Part shown: one piece after another, positions 41,678-52,825 of the stretch
How the letters are laid out: every line of letters starts with the position of its first letter
Numbering within the stretch: the first letter of the stretch is position 1
Assembly: GCF_000219625.1 (NCBI RefSeq)
Contig: NC_018216.1
Span: 1,426,001-1,490,000, forward strand
Source: Zymoseptoria tritici IPO323
Taxonomy: Eukaryota; Ascomycota; Dothideomycetes; Mycosphaerellales; Mycosphaerellaceae
DNA: 64,000 bases
Direction of reading: 5' to 3'
Position numbers and translations under genes: made by a program
The notes under the pieces: generated by a model
What the model saw: only the letters and a program-made list of their open reading frames with translations
Database searches by the model: none
Told to the model about the DNA's origin: nothing

Positions 41678-44043
41678 ATGGCTGCTCTCGACCCCAAAAG
41701 CAAGGACCTTTCCGCTTTCACCGACAAATCCTCCCCTCAAGATGACCTCCATCTCCCCACCTACGATGCCGCCAGCGATACCCACTCCCACTCCATCCAC
41801 AAACGCGACCTCCTCAGCCTCGAATCCCTCGACCCGGTTCTCGACGCGAAAATGAACCTCATCAACAATGCCATTGACGAAATCGGCATGACGGGCTACC
41901 AGTGGAAACTCTTCTGCCTCAACGGATTCGGGTACGCGGTTGACAGTCTGATCCTCTTGATCCAGTCCATCATCGCGCAGAACGCGGCCTATGAATTCAA
42001 CCCCGGGTTTGCGAATGGCATGACGATTGCGGTGTATGTGGGGATGCTAGTGGGTGCGCTGTTTTGGGGACTTTCTGCCGATGTCATTGGAAGGAAGTAT
42101 GCATTTAATGTGTCCCTGCTGTTATCTTCCATCTTCTGCATCGTGGCTGGTGCGTCGCCGAACTGGATTGTCCTGGGTCTCTTCGTCTGTCTGGCAGCGT
42201 TTGGAGCGGGTGGAAATCTCGTGCTCGACACGGCTGTGTTTTTGGAGTACCTCCCTTCGAAAGACGCCTGGCTGCTCACTCTCATGGCGGCGTGGTGGGG
42301 CATTGGTCAACTCATTGCTGGACTGCTGGCCTGGGCGTTCATGCCTAATTACTCTTGTCCTGGCGATCCAGCGACCACCGGCGTGGACTGCAATTGGGAC
42401 AACAACGCGGGTTGGCGATATATGTGGTTCACCAGCGGTGCATTGGTGTTTGTCCTGTCCATCCTCCGAGTCACGGTCATTCGTCTCCGTGAGACGCCGA
42501 AGTTTCTGGTCGGTGAGGGGCGCGACGCGGAAGTCGTTGACACGATGCAGTACATTGCGAAGAAGTACAATCGACCCTGCGGTCTTACTTTGGAAATGAT
42601 GCAGGCGTGTGGTGAGACGGCGCCGTCAGCTCATGCCGATTCGAAGTTTTCATTTGGCGAGGTGGGGATGCATTTGAAGGGACTGTTTGCCACGAAGAAG
42701 ATGGCGTTGAGCACTTCGCTGATCTGGTGGAGTTGGTTGTTGATTGGTATCGTCGTCACATCCCATGATTCGTTTGGAAGTGCTAATACGTAACAGGTCT
42801 CGCCTACCCGCTCTACAACGTCTTCCTGCCGATTTACCTCCAAACCCGCGGTGCACAGGTCGGCGTCACTGACCCGGACATTCGCTGGAGGAACTACGCC
42901 CTAATCAACCTCTGTGGTATCCCCAGTCCTATTCTTGCGGGATTCATGTGTCGTGGCAAGTGGTTCTGGGGACGACGAGGAACGATGGTGAGATATTGCA
43001 CAGCACATCGCGAAGGTTCCATCGCTGACTGGTTGTGTTTTTAGATCATCGGTGCCCTCCTCACCATGGTCTTCTTCTTCGCTTACACCCAGATCCGGAC
43101 TAATGCCCAGAATCTGGGGTTCTCGTGTGCTGTGAACTTTTGCTTGGTAAGTCCTGTCTCTCCTTTCGTTCTCCCGTATTGCATAGCAAAATCCAGCACG
43201 TGTCCCAACTTTCCGGCTTTACCCGATGTACTCTATAAGACGGTACTCCACTGGACTGCTCGACCGGTTTGAATATCACCGTCACTCGTTTGGATCTATT
43301 CGGATACCCTACGCGGACAGTCAATGCGACTGCCCGATGCAACCAGCCAATGCGACCACCACGACCTCCGCCCGCCATATGCGACCGCCCAATGCGGACT
43401 CTGTCCAGCGCGCCACTCGAGAATGATTGAGACTCTCCTTCTCTGTCCACCGGCCATCGTTGCCAAAGCACCAAAATCCCACCTCTTGAGATGCTGTAGA
43501 CTGTAGACCGACACCATGGCAACCCAACGCCATGCAGTCGGGAAGAAGACCAAGGCGCCATAGCTCGATCTTAACCCCAACATGAAAATTCAGCCAGGAA
43601 ATTCCTCCCAACGCGACAGACCAGCCAGATGTCTCTCAGTCCTGGAGCTCTGGACTCTCACCCGCCGTTCCGACATCCATTGGACTCCTTCATCCCACGA
43701 ACCGTCACCTCACACTTTCCAGGCCAATCTCTCGCCTTCCCCCTCCGCCCCTTTCCAATCCAATCACCGACTAACCCACCCCTCTTCTCCCTCACCACAG
43801 AACATCTACTACGGCACGCTCTACGCCTACACGCCCGAAGTCCTCCCGTCCGCACACCGCGGCACGGGCAACGGCATCTCGATCGGGCTCAACCGCATCA
43901 TGGGCATCATGTCGGCCGTCATCGCCACGTACGCGGACACGGCGACGTCGGTGCCGATTTTCTTATGCGCGGCGTTGTATATTGTCATGGCGATTACGGC
44001 GGCTTGTTTTCCGTTTGAGCCGATGGGGATGAGGAGTTCGTAG
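41678..44043 (+). CDS. Major facilitator superfamily transporter (sugar/SV2-like group)
   Basis: Exons 41678-42746, 42797-42987, 43045-43146 and 43801-44043 give 534 aa with about twelve membrane segments. The cytosolic N-terminus (about 80 aa) is followed by WKLFCLNGFGYAVDSLILL. The MFS loop motif GLSADVIGRK lies between segments 2 and 3, and YTPEVLPSAHRGTGNGI near segment 10 is typical of the family. The substrate cannot be read; organic cations, sugars or small acids are possible. The third intron is 654 bp, about ten times the usual length here, yet its ends (GTAAGT; CTAAC branch and CACAG) are standard and the protein join NFCL|NIYYGTLYAY is as in relatives. Confidence 0.88.
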
Positions 44044-44689
44044 GCTGAGGAGAAGATGGAGTAGGCTGTGTTTTGATAAGATGGGCATGGTGGTCTGGAT
44101 GAGCTCATGCATTCGCTGAAGATCTGGAGAACAGAACTGCTATCAAGCTAGACGGAAGTACGGCCGGCCTCTCTGTCTCTCATCTCTGTCAATGCTGAAG
44201 ATCTGAGGCATGGAAACCTTGCAGTAAGCAGACAATCAGAATCCTTTGCTGGTAAGAAATGCATACCATTGATATGAGCATACCGTGGATGACATTTCAA
44301 CTCCGATGTTTCGTCACGACGTTTCAACTCGGCGCTATTCCATTATCGATCTAGCGCGGCAGGAGCGGATCTTGCTGGCCATTCAAATACCCGTGACTTC
44401 CCCCGCCGCGCGCTTCACTGAATCTGAATTGCTGGCCTTGTCCTCGTATCAATCGGCAAACCTGCCCCTTCCCGTCGTCATTGAGGACAGCCGCAAAACC
44501 CCCACCTTCTCGAAACAGACAACACAAAATATTGACACAGGAAAAGAGATCCCGGCATTGCAACGATACCTTACATACCACTTCCGATCATTGGTTGTCG
44601 TACCTTTTCGGGCTGCACCACGACCGAATTCCTTTAAGCTCGAGGCACCCAATCCACTGGGACTGTCGTCACCGAACACGTCCCCCAAG

Positions 44690-45505
44690 ATGGACTCGTA
44701 CCGACCCACCAGTCCCGATCTCGGTTCATTGTCGGGAGCTCGACCCATCAGCCCCGATCTTTCAGCTCCAAATTTCTCCCACGACCTGCACGACCCGCAA
44801 GCATACATCCCCTCCACCGCCGCTGCTGGTCACGGCTTCGGATACCAACCCACATCTGTTCCTCAATACTACGACCAACAACAACATCAACCGACCTACA
44901 TCCCACCCACCAGCATGCCCGGCTTCAAGTCCGAACAGCAGGACGACGATGACTTCATGCCCGACGCTCCCCAACAACCACCCTCCAAACGCGCTCGAAG
45001 AGTGAAGCAAGAACAACAACCCTCCAACGGCAACAGCACACATTTCACCTCACATCCCACCGACATCAAACCAGAAGACATGTCCGACCCTACTCTCGGA
45101 TGCCAAATCCGCACCACCTTCCCCGTCGCCCGCATCAAACGCATCATGCAAGCCGACGAAGACATTGGCAAAGTCGCGCAGGTGACGCCCACAGTCGTTA
45201 GTCGCGCACTGGAATTGTTCATGATCAAACTCATCTCCGCGGCGGCGCACGAGGCAAGAGGAAATTCCCTCGGAGCCGGTGGTGGAGGAGCAGGAAAGGG
45301 ACAGAAACGGGTGCTGGCGCAGCATTTGAAGAGAGCGGTGTTTGCGGATGAGAAGCTGGATTTCTTGCAGGAGATTGTGGGGAAAGTACCGGATGCGCCG
45401 AGCAAGGCGAAGAAGGAGGATAAGGGGAGCGATTCGGAGGAGGCGGTAAAGCCGAAGAGAAAGAGTAAGAAGAGGAAGGAGAGTGGGGATGGGGACGAGT
45501 TTTGA
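44690..45505 (+). CDS. bur6: NC2-alpha (Bur6/DRAP1) transcription corepressor subunit
   Basis: 271 aa from the ATG at 44690; the frame is open further upstream to 44285 but that part looks like leader. A disordered Pro/Gln/Ser N-terminus precedes a histone fold: IRTTFPVARIKRIMQADED, then VTPTVVSRALELFMIKLI and KRVLAQHLKRAVFADEKLDF. The tail is Lys/Glu-rich and nuclear-looking. NC2-alpha pairs with NC2-beta and binds TBP on promoter DNA, blocking TFIIA/TFIIB; this is family knowledge. A loop of Gly (GAGGGGAGKG) is inserted inside the fold between the second and third helices, which is longer than in the yeast protein. A basic KRARR cluster lies just before the fold. Confidence 0.88.
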   Translation: MDSYRPTSPDLGSLSGARPISPDLSAPNFSHDLHDPQAYIPSTAAAGHGFGYQPTSVPQYYDQQQHQPTYIPPTSMPGFKSEQQDDDDFMPDAPQQPPSKRARRVKQEQQPSNGNSTHFTSHPTDIKPEDMSDPTLGCQIRTTFPVARIKRIMQADEDIGKVAQVTPTVVSRALELFMIKLISAAAHEARGNSLGAGGGGAGKGQKRVLAQHLKRAVFADEKLDFLQEIVGKVPDAPSKAKKEDKGSDSEEAVKPKRKSKKRKESGDGDEF

Positions 45506-46506
45506 AAGGGAAGGGAGGAATTGGAACGGAAATTATCGATACATCATACCGGCAAGACTGCGCGGGATCCGCCAGCTTTGTGCGGAGGCTTCGTACGGTC
45601 ACGGTCTACGATAGCGTACAGACCACGGACACACCCAGGCGCAGGCAACACATCCTTACGATCCGCCCAGCATGTGCTGCGGACCACGCAGACACCTGCG
45701 CAACACGGACGCATTCAGGGATTGCTCCAAAGTCCGCCTCTGTTGCTGCCGGAACGGATACGAGCGAATCGTCGAACGCCGAACTGGATCGAAGCATCGG
45801 CTCGAGCTCAGCTACACCAAGTTCAAAACCAAGGAATGGCATGAAACTTCGCGCCAGACACGATGCTGAATGCAGGCTGAGGGTTAAGCTCCGAATGACC
45901 ACTAGTTGGCCCGCCGATGAGGTTCGCGGGAACATGGAGCAATTGAGGGATGTCGGCAACATAGATGAACACAGACATGAATGAAGGAATGAATGAAAGA
46001 GTTGTTACAGAATACCGCTCTCTTCTCGATATTTTCTGCTCCGCGATGCCGTCTGTCTTCAGTGACATGGTCTAGCGAGTCTTATCCCAATTACATGCAC
46101 TGACATCTATAGCACTTCCTTATCAAATAGTGTCCAGAAGGCGGCTCGTGAGGCATCGTCGAAATCTTGGTGGCCAGAGACGAAATCGATCATGTCCGCC
46201 AGTCCAAGTCAGGGGCTCCCGCGTGGAGGATGGTAGTTTGATGGTTTGGAACGCGGATACTGTTCGCCCACACCGTCTTGCTCGGTATCATGAACCATGG
46301 CTGCTTGTTCTCAAGTCATTTGGTCGATGTGCGGATGAGGTCGCTGTACCATCGGTACGGTGCCATGCGGATACCGTTCATATGCTAAGGCGGCGCCGCA
46401 CCACGTATTCTGCGAAATATAAATTCTCGAGCGATTTGAAGAGTTGCTTCTTCCTTCTCTTGCTCTTCCTCTTCTCTTTCACACACTGACCTTCATAGCC
46501 ATCACA
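45506..46506. other. Intergenic region
   Basis: No gene supported. Two overlapping plus-strand frames at 45502-45984 are low-complexity and not convincing. TC-rich leader just before 46507. Confidence 0.45.
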
Positions 46507-47838
46507 ATGAAAAGCATCCAGGAATGGCTCAGCCGTAGGAAAAGCTCCTCGAGCAAGCCGGTCAATTGCTCACCTGGAATTGCCCCCAAAAAGAAGCGCG
46601 CATCCTTCCTCGACTTGCCGTCCGAACTTCGAAATCGCGTGTACGAATCAGCCCTCCTCGTCCCCTACATCATAACAAATTACCCTTCCCTCCCCAAGCA
46701 CGCTTCAAACAAACCAACACTCCGTTCTCAAGACTGGGAATACCACCTCTCCCTAACCACCTGCTTCGCCCTCATGCGCGCCTGCAAAAAAATCCACCGC
46801 GAAACTCTCCCCATCTTCTACGGTATCAACACATTCTACCTCGAATGCATCTCCCTCGTGCAAGACCAACCTCTCCGCGGACCCGACTTCCGCGCGCATG
46901 AAGTGCGATGTGAAGACGACAAGCAGTGGCGGGTGCGATGTCATATCCGCTGCAAGAAAGCGAGGGGTTTGATCAGGAAAATTGCGATTCGAACGTGGGA
47001 TTGTGAGGACTTGGAGAGGAGGCAGATGAGGGCGTTGAATCTGGGGCAGAGAGTGAGAAGTGCAGGGTCGAGGGGAGGGTTGGGACGGTATCCGAAAGGT
47101 TGGTTTCAGGAGGATGTGGAAGAGGAGTGGAAGTATCTCCAGAATGTGGAGACGGTGTCGTTTTTCTTCGGCACGAAAGCGAGTCGAGCGTTGAAGGTGC
47201 CGTTGATGGTTGAAGCGAATTGGAGTTTGCAGGCGTTGAGGGGCGTGATGGTTCCGAAGGAGATGTATTTACGGGTTGTGGACGCGTGGAAATTGTATCA
47301 GACTACCCTTGGGGCGATTGGGTTGTTGAAGAGGGGGATTCCGGGGTTGAAGAATCAGATGTTGTGGTGTACGGAATTGCAGGCGGAGGTGGGAGGGACG
47401 CAGATGGCGGGGAAGAGGATTCATGGGTTGTGTACTAACACGCCGATGTTGAGGAAATTGTTTCGGTTTTGTGATGGGCTTGGGTTTGAGGAGAGTAGTT
47501 TGGCGGTTATGAAGATGCCGGGGAGATGTTTGAGGTGTGGATCGGAGTGGACGAAGGAGCATTATAGTCCGGTGACGCCGATGAAGGTGTGTCCTGGGTT
47601 GGGTGTGACGGAGGAGGATTTCGACCAGCAGGAGGATGTCGTTTGGACGAGGCGGCTGGAGAGAGGGCAGACATTGCTGCCTTTTGGGTCAGGCCCGCCG
47701 GAACCGAGAGCGGAGGCGGTGAAGGCGTTCGGCCACTATATTGAGAGGAGTGAGCACAATTCGAGAGGGTACACGATGTGGGTGCACAATTGTCCGAAGG
47801 ATTTCAATGCGGGCTTCACTCGGTTGATGTATCATTGA
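46507..47838 (+). CDS. F-box-like protein, 443 aa
   Basis: A single exon. A basic N-terminus (LSRRKSSSSK) leads into FLDLPSELRNRVYESALL, the F-box-like/2EXR-type start common in large lineage-specific families of filamentous fungi. It continues with LMRACKKIHRETLPIFYGIN, another hallmark of these families. The rest has no catalytic motif; two Cys pairs (CLRCGSEW) occur near the C-terminus. Such proteins are presumed substrate adaptors or interaction modules; no target is known. The start was chosen at 46507 because the upstream in-frame codons are leader-like (TC-rich). Codon usage changes from C-ending in the first third to G-rich in the last two thirds. Confidence 0.75.
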   Translation: MKSIQEWLSRRKSSSSKPVNCSPGIAPKKKRASFLDLPSELRNRVYESALLVPYIITNYPSLPKHASNKPTLRSQDWEYHLSLTTCFALMRACKKIHRETLPIFYGINTFYLECISLVQDQPLRGPDFRAHEVRCEDDKQWRVRCHIRCKKARGLIRKIAIRTWDCEDLERRQMRALNLGQRVRSAGSRGGLGRYPKGWFQEDVEEEWKYLQNVETVSFFFGTKASRALKVPLMVEANWSLQALRGVMVPKEMYLRVVDAWKLYQTTLGAIGLLKRGIPGLKNQMLWCTELQAEVGGTQMAGKRIHGLCTNTPMLRKLFRFCDGLGFEESSLAVMKMPGRCLRCGSEWTKEHYSPVTPMKVCPGLGVTEEDFDQQEDVVWTRRLERGQTLLPFGSGPPEPRAEAVKAFGHYIERSEHNSRGYTMWVHNCPKDFNAGFTRLMYH

Positions 47839-48000
47839 TACGGCGGGCTGTCTGGGTGCAGGAGGACTTTCTCTCGCTCATGTCATGCTTGACTCTTGAG
47901 TTAGGTTGTCGGCTGGGGCGCTTGTCGATCGATGCTAGAACTATTCATGGCCATGTTGACGTTGCGAGAGAGCTTGGGAGGCGGATCATCTTCGCAGCTG

Positions 48001-48127
48001 GCGTGCCGTCTCATGGCGTGCCGTCTCATGGCGTGCCGTCTCATGGCGTGCCGTCTCATGGCGTGCCGTCTCATGGCGTGCCGTCTCATGGCGTGCCGTC
48101 TCATAACATACCGTCTCATAACATACC
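48001..48127. repeat. 15-bp minisatellite, 7 copies plus drifted copies
   Basis: Seven units of GCGTGCCGTCTCATG run from 48001 to 48105; the next unit, ACATACCGTCTCATA, and a partial unit follow. The drifted units differ only by G-to-A changes. It lies in the 3' flank of the F-box-like gene and 350 bp before the AVT3-like gene. Not a CRISPR array: no spacers. Confidence 0.92.
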
Positions 48128-48483
48128 TCGATTTTACACGATAGTCTGTCAATCGATGCATGTCATTTTTTGTACGATCAATGTTCAAGACGAAGTTGAT
48201 GACAAGGAGGCGGGCGGTGATGAGCACGACGGGAGATGTACAGGTCGAAATAGAGTTCAAGGGAAGGCTCGAATCCTTGCTGGCGGGTCCTCGTCCCGGT
48301 ACGCAATGGGTCCAGAGCTTTTCTCATGTCCTCTGACCTCACACTTTCCACCGACTCTTCGTTTCTTGCATCTTTAACCACCAACACCGATGCAACTGAT
48401 CCCAATCCATATCTCTGCTCGCGTCAGAGGTTTATGACCATTCTCGGAGATACTCAAAGCATAGGACACTCATTACCACCGCC

Positions 48484-50303
48484 ATGGCCGACACACCGGA
48501 CTCGGAGCAATCTCGCCGCGAGGCAAAGATTGTAGACCGACATTTGCCAGATGGCTTCACAGCAGACCCAGAAGGCGTCGTATATGACGCTCAAGCCGAA
48601 GCTGCTTTCAACGAGACGGCCTCGTCATCGCCGCCTCAGTCCTCATTAATGCTGCAAGGTGGCGATATGCACCGAGATATTTTCAAGATCAAAGCTCGGG
48701 CAAAAGCTCCGAGGCGATCTGCAACATTCTCCAACCTCACCAGTCCGGCATTGGTGACCGAAGAGCCGGCCATTGAGAATCAACTGGAGCCCGGTGGATT
48801 CCGACGACAGTATGTGCAGAGACATACTATCAAGCGTCGGCAGAGCACCTTTGCCACGCCCGTCACGAGGAACTTTGTCTCTTTCTTGGAGCTTTATGGT
48901 AGTTTTGCTGGCGAGGATTTGGAAGATACAGACTCAGATGACGATGAGTCTGCTGTCGAAGACGAGCATGAGGAGCATGATCAACCCAATGAAAGGCGTC
49001 CACTGCTCGGAAACCGACGGAAGAGCTCGAAGCGGCAGAAGCGTGAAGGCGATGCTGGTACCACGAAGACTTTCTTTACTCTGCTCAAGGCATTTGTCGG
49101 GACTGGAATCATGTTCTTGCCAAAGGCGTTCCGGAATGGTGGTGTTCTGTTCTCATCCATCACTTTGATCACAGTCTCCATCGTCACGGTCTTGTGCTTT
49201 CGGCTGTTGCTGGCATGCAGAGCCAAGTACGGTGGAGGTGGTTATGGAGAGCTTGGAGATGCCATCTTCGGCAAGAAAGTGAGAGGATTGATTCTGGCCT
49301 CGATCACTCTTTCGCAACTGGGATTCGTCTGCGCTGGACTGATTTTCACCGCCGAAAACTTGCTCTCGTTCCTCAACGCAGTCATTCCGAAGGGACAAGA
49401 CCAGCCATTTGGAGTGGAGGCACTCATCGCCGTGCAATTTGTTCTCCTGATCCCTCTCGCACTCATCCGCAACATTGGAAAGCTGGGACCCGCCGCCCTG
49501 CTAGCCGACGTCTTCATCCTCATTGGCCTCATCTACATCTGGTACTACGACATCTCCAGCCTTGCCTCTTATGGAAAAGCTCCTAGCGTCGTCCTCTTCA
49601 ACCCCGACGCCTTCACGCTAACCATCGGCTCCGCGATCTTCACCTTTGAAGGCATCGGCCTCATCCTTCCCATCCAATCCTCCATGAAACAACCGGAAAA
49701 ATTCAGCTACCTCCTCTATCTCGTCATGTTCATCATCACCATCATCTTCACCTCCGTCGGCGCTCTCTGCTACGCCACCTTTGGAGACGAGACGAAAATT
49801 CAGGTTATCTCGAATTTCCCGCAGGACAGCAAATTGGTCAACGCCGTGCAGTTTTTGTACTCCATGGCTGTCTTGGTCGGCGAACCCGTGCAGCTCTTCC
49901 CGGCTGTTAGGATCATCGAGCAGGCTATTTTCGGCGATCGGGCTTCCGGTAAGAAGAGCAAGTCGATCAAGTGGAAGAAGAATGGGTTGAGGAGTGCCAT
50001 GATGCTGCTTTGTGGTGTGATTGCGATCCTGGGGGCTTCAGATTTGGATAAGTTTGTGTCGTTGATTGGTGCTTTGTGAGTGAAGGATAACCCTCTTGGG
50101 ATGACTTCTGCGACTATGCTGACCTTTTATCTAGTGCTTGCGTGCCCCTTGTCTACATCTACCCTGCTACCCTCCATTTGAAAGGTGTAGCAGAGTCGAG
50201 GCTGGACAAGATTTACGACTGCTTGCTAATCGCGCTCGGTGTTGGAACGATGGCATACACGACAACGCTGACGTTGAAGCAGTGGGCGGATGGATCGCTG
50301 TGA
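48484..50303 (+). CDS. avt3: Vacuolar amino-acid transporter (AVT3/SLC36-like)
   Basis: Exons 48484-50075 and 50135-50303 give 586 aa. The cytosolic N-terminus (about 200 aa) is acidic and Ser-rich and contains ERRPLLGN. Then come eleven predicted membrane segments, beginning TKTFFTLLKAFVGTGIMFLP, the signature of the AAAP family, and including FEGIGLILPIQSSMKQPE. It should export neutral amino acids from the vacuole, as AVT3 and AVT4 do in yeast; that is family inference. The 59-bp intron joins LIGA(F) to ACVPLVYIYP. The start is strong (ACCGCCATGG). It converges with the thioredoxin gene. Confidence 0.9.
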
Positions 50304-50626
50304 GGGGTATATAGCATATCTGGCGGGCATAGCTTGGACTGTTGTTTCGTAATGTAGTATATGCACGGGCACAATGGGCGTTCCTTAATGTTTGATCGCA
50401 TTGGATCATAGCAGCGGCGGTCATCTGACTGAGCATTTTGTCAGAGATATTGAATACTTCAACATAGCTTCATTATCCACTGGAAACCGAATATCATAGT
50501 ATGAATTCATGTCCATCTACCTCGCCTCAGCAATTACATGTCTCTGCCAATGCAACCCGCTTTTCCCATTCCCAAAACTCCTCATGAACGCCATGGTATC
50601 CTATCCCATCCCATCCTCCCTAGCCC

Positions 50627-51330
50627 TCACCTCGACTTAACATTCGATCTCTTCACCGCAAACGGACTCTCCTCCGCCGTCTTATTCGGATCAAAACTAA
50701 ACATCGTCGTAACATACAACCCCAAAAACCTCACCACCGTCGCAACCCACCCTCTTCCTTGTGCCACACTCCCCGGCGCCGACAAGAGCTGCGAGAAATT
50801 CACATTCGGAAGAAGCGAGGCCGCACTCGTGGGCGCGGGTCGTGATGTTGCGCCGGCTCCACCTAGCGTCTGCCCTTTACTGCTGAAAATGGGCGATGTG
50901 CGAGCGGGGGCTTTGGCGGCGTCGGCGGCGGCAGAGAGGATGGCGGAGCGGAGGGCGGAGGGGTTGGCGCCGCGGACGGTTTCGATGACTTTGGAGCCGC
51001 GGAGGACGAGGAAGGTTGGCATGCTAGAATACATTAGCAAGGTGTACGTATGGGTGTAAGTGAGGTCGGAGGTGCATGGATTGGCTAGGGTGGGTCTTAC
51101 GCGGAGATGCTGAATGTTTTGGCGACTTCGGCTTGGGTGTCGACGTTGACTTTTGCGAAGATGATCCGGCCCGGTTTGGACTCTTGTGCGGCGAGTTGTT
51201 CGAAGACGGGGGAGATGACTTTGCAGGGACCGCACCAGTCGGCGTAGAAGTCGACGATCAGGTAGGTGGAGGATTGCAGGGTTTGGGAGAAGTGGGCGGT
51301 GGAGGTTATGGGGATGACTTTGGAGGACAT
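50627..51330 (-). CDS. Thioredoxin-domain protein with C-terminal extension
   Basis: Exons on the minus strand, 51330-51101 and 51023-50627, give 208 aa. The thioredoxin fold carries the redox site DFYADWCGPCK and the cis-Pro segment MPTFLVLRGSKVIETVRGA. The donor GTAAGA is followed by a 77-bp intron with a GCTAAT branch site. After residue 105 comes an Ala/Ser/Pro-rich extension of about 100 residues, ending with a hydrophobic patch (WVATVVRFLGLYVTTMF) that could be a tail anchor or bind a membrane. Ordinary cytosolic thioredoxins are 105-110 aa, so this is a fused or specialised form, comparable to fungal thioredoxin-like proteins with unknown C-terminal parts. It acts as a disulfide reductase; the partner is unknown. 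Confidence 0.85.
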
Positions 51331-52825
51331 TGTGGCGGTCGAGTGAGGTGAATGTTTGTCGTTGGGAGGTCGTTGTGGAGGTGTTGTGAGGTTGGAGGAG
51401 AGGTTATGGGTTGTTCGAGATGTGGAAGATCGACAAAGCTGGCGGGCACATGGGAGCTGCAGGGTTCAGACTTGAGGCTTCTACAGGTAAGATATAAGGT
51501 ATCTGGAGATTCACTTGCTAATTGAACCGTGGTTCCATCGACCACATGCATGATTAGGAGTTCACGATCATGTGCTGATGCCGCCATGAGACAGGTAGCT
51601 AGGTACATACGCTCGTCGTTCATGGGTCCTCTCAAAGCCGTGAAGCTGCATTTTGCTCGTCGGCTGAGAGGAACCATAATGAATGACAGAACGGACTTCT
51701 GGTACGTAGACTGCCCATGAGAGGTTTGACCAACATCTCTGGAGACGTGAGCCAAGCACCGTAAGTCTGTTTGTTGATCAAGCATAGAAGAGCACCTCGG
51801 TTCGGTTGCGAAGAATGGAAGGCTGTTTCCAGTGGCTCGTTGAGCATGGACCTTCTTTATCGTGAAGAAACGATGTTCGATCTTTTGGCCATGGATCCGT
51901 AACATAGACAGCACAATTGCGTGGTCGATTTCTAAGGCATACAAGTACAGGGATCGATAGATAGGATAATGACGAACTTGCAAAGCGTAGATTGGGCTCG
52001 ATCGCAGCGGTAGTGACGCCCGTTGTTGGAAAGTCGTTGCCTTGTTCGAACCGACATGCAAGAGAGCTTTCAACGGTCGAATGGAGTCCTCGTAAGGTCA
52101 GACGAAAGAAAGGGGAGGGGGAAACACAGATGAACAAAGCAAATTACCTTGGTGGATCCGAAGTTCTCCCGGTCCTGCTTTGCTGAGTAAACTCGAGCCA
52201 AGACCGAGTGGACTTCATGAGGTGTTCGAGTCCACCTCTCATCTTAGAGCCGCATATTATCAGTCTGCATTTCCGCTTCGGCGTACCAACATCCTTCCTC
52301 TACTTTGCTACAGCAACATCGAGCATTGCGGCATACCCTGTAAGCGAGTCCAAACGGTCATCCGAGGGATCAAAGTCAAAGAGATGCATCGATAACTGAC
52401 AGCTGGTGGCATGCAAAGTGGATTTCGTCTTGCTCCTTGGGCATGGCCAAAACCATCGATAGGTCGGCTCCCAATGCTGCCTACGAATCCTTTTCAGTGC
52501 TGCGGGAGGCTTCTCGTCAGCAGTCACTGAGACAAATGGCCGGTCAGTTCTTCCCAATGAGATGATGGTGCGGATGGAGGCTCGCGTGCTCCGATGAGGA
52601 GCGGGAGGAACGTGAGGGGCAAACACTTTTGGACAGTGAAATAGGTGGCCAGGATGATAGCAGTGGAAAACAGCATCGAGGCCTGGGTCAAATGCCTTGA
52701 AGTACCGCTTCAGGATGGACTTTGCCGTGATTGCTACTCCTGGCCACCTCGGTTGGAGAGCTGCCTCTCCCTTCCTCCGCAGCCCAAGCTGACCTACTCA
52801 ATATCAGTACTGACCAGTTGCAGAG
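51331..52825. other. Intergenic region, no supported gene
   Basis: About 1.5 kb. A long minus-strand frame (51306-52073) overlaps the thioredoxin start in another frame and has no recognisable features. The rest shows only short frames. Confidence 0.45.

Noticed and set aside
48001..48127. CRISPR-like array
   Set aside because: Units are head-to-tail without spacers and the organism is a eukaryote.
47778..48377. Frame with repeated GVPSH
   Set aside because: Only a translation of the 15-bp minisatellite.
51306..52073. 255-codon minus-strand frame
   Set aside because: Overlaps the thioredoxin start in another frame, with no recognisable motif; likely upstream non-coding sequence.
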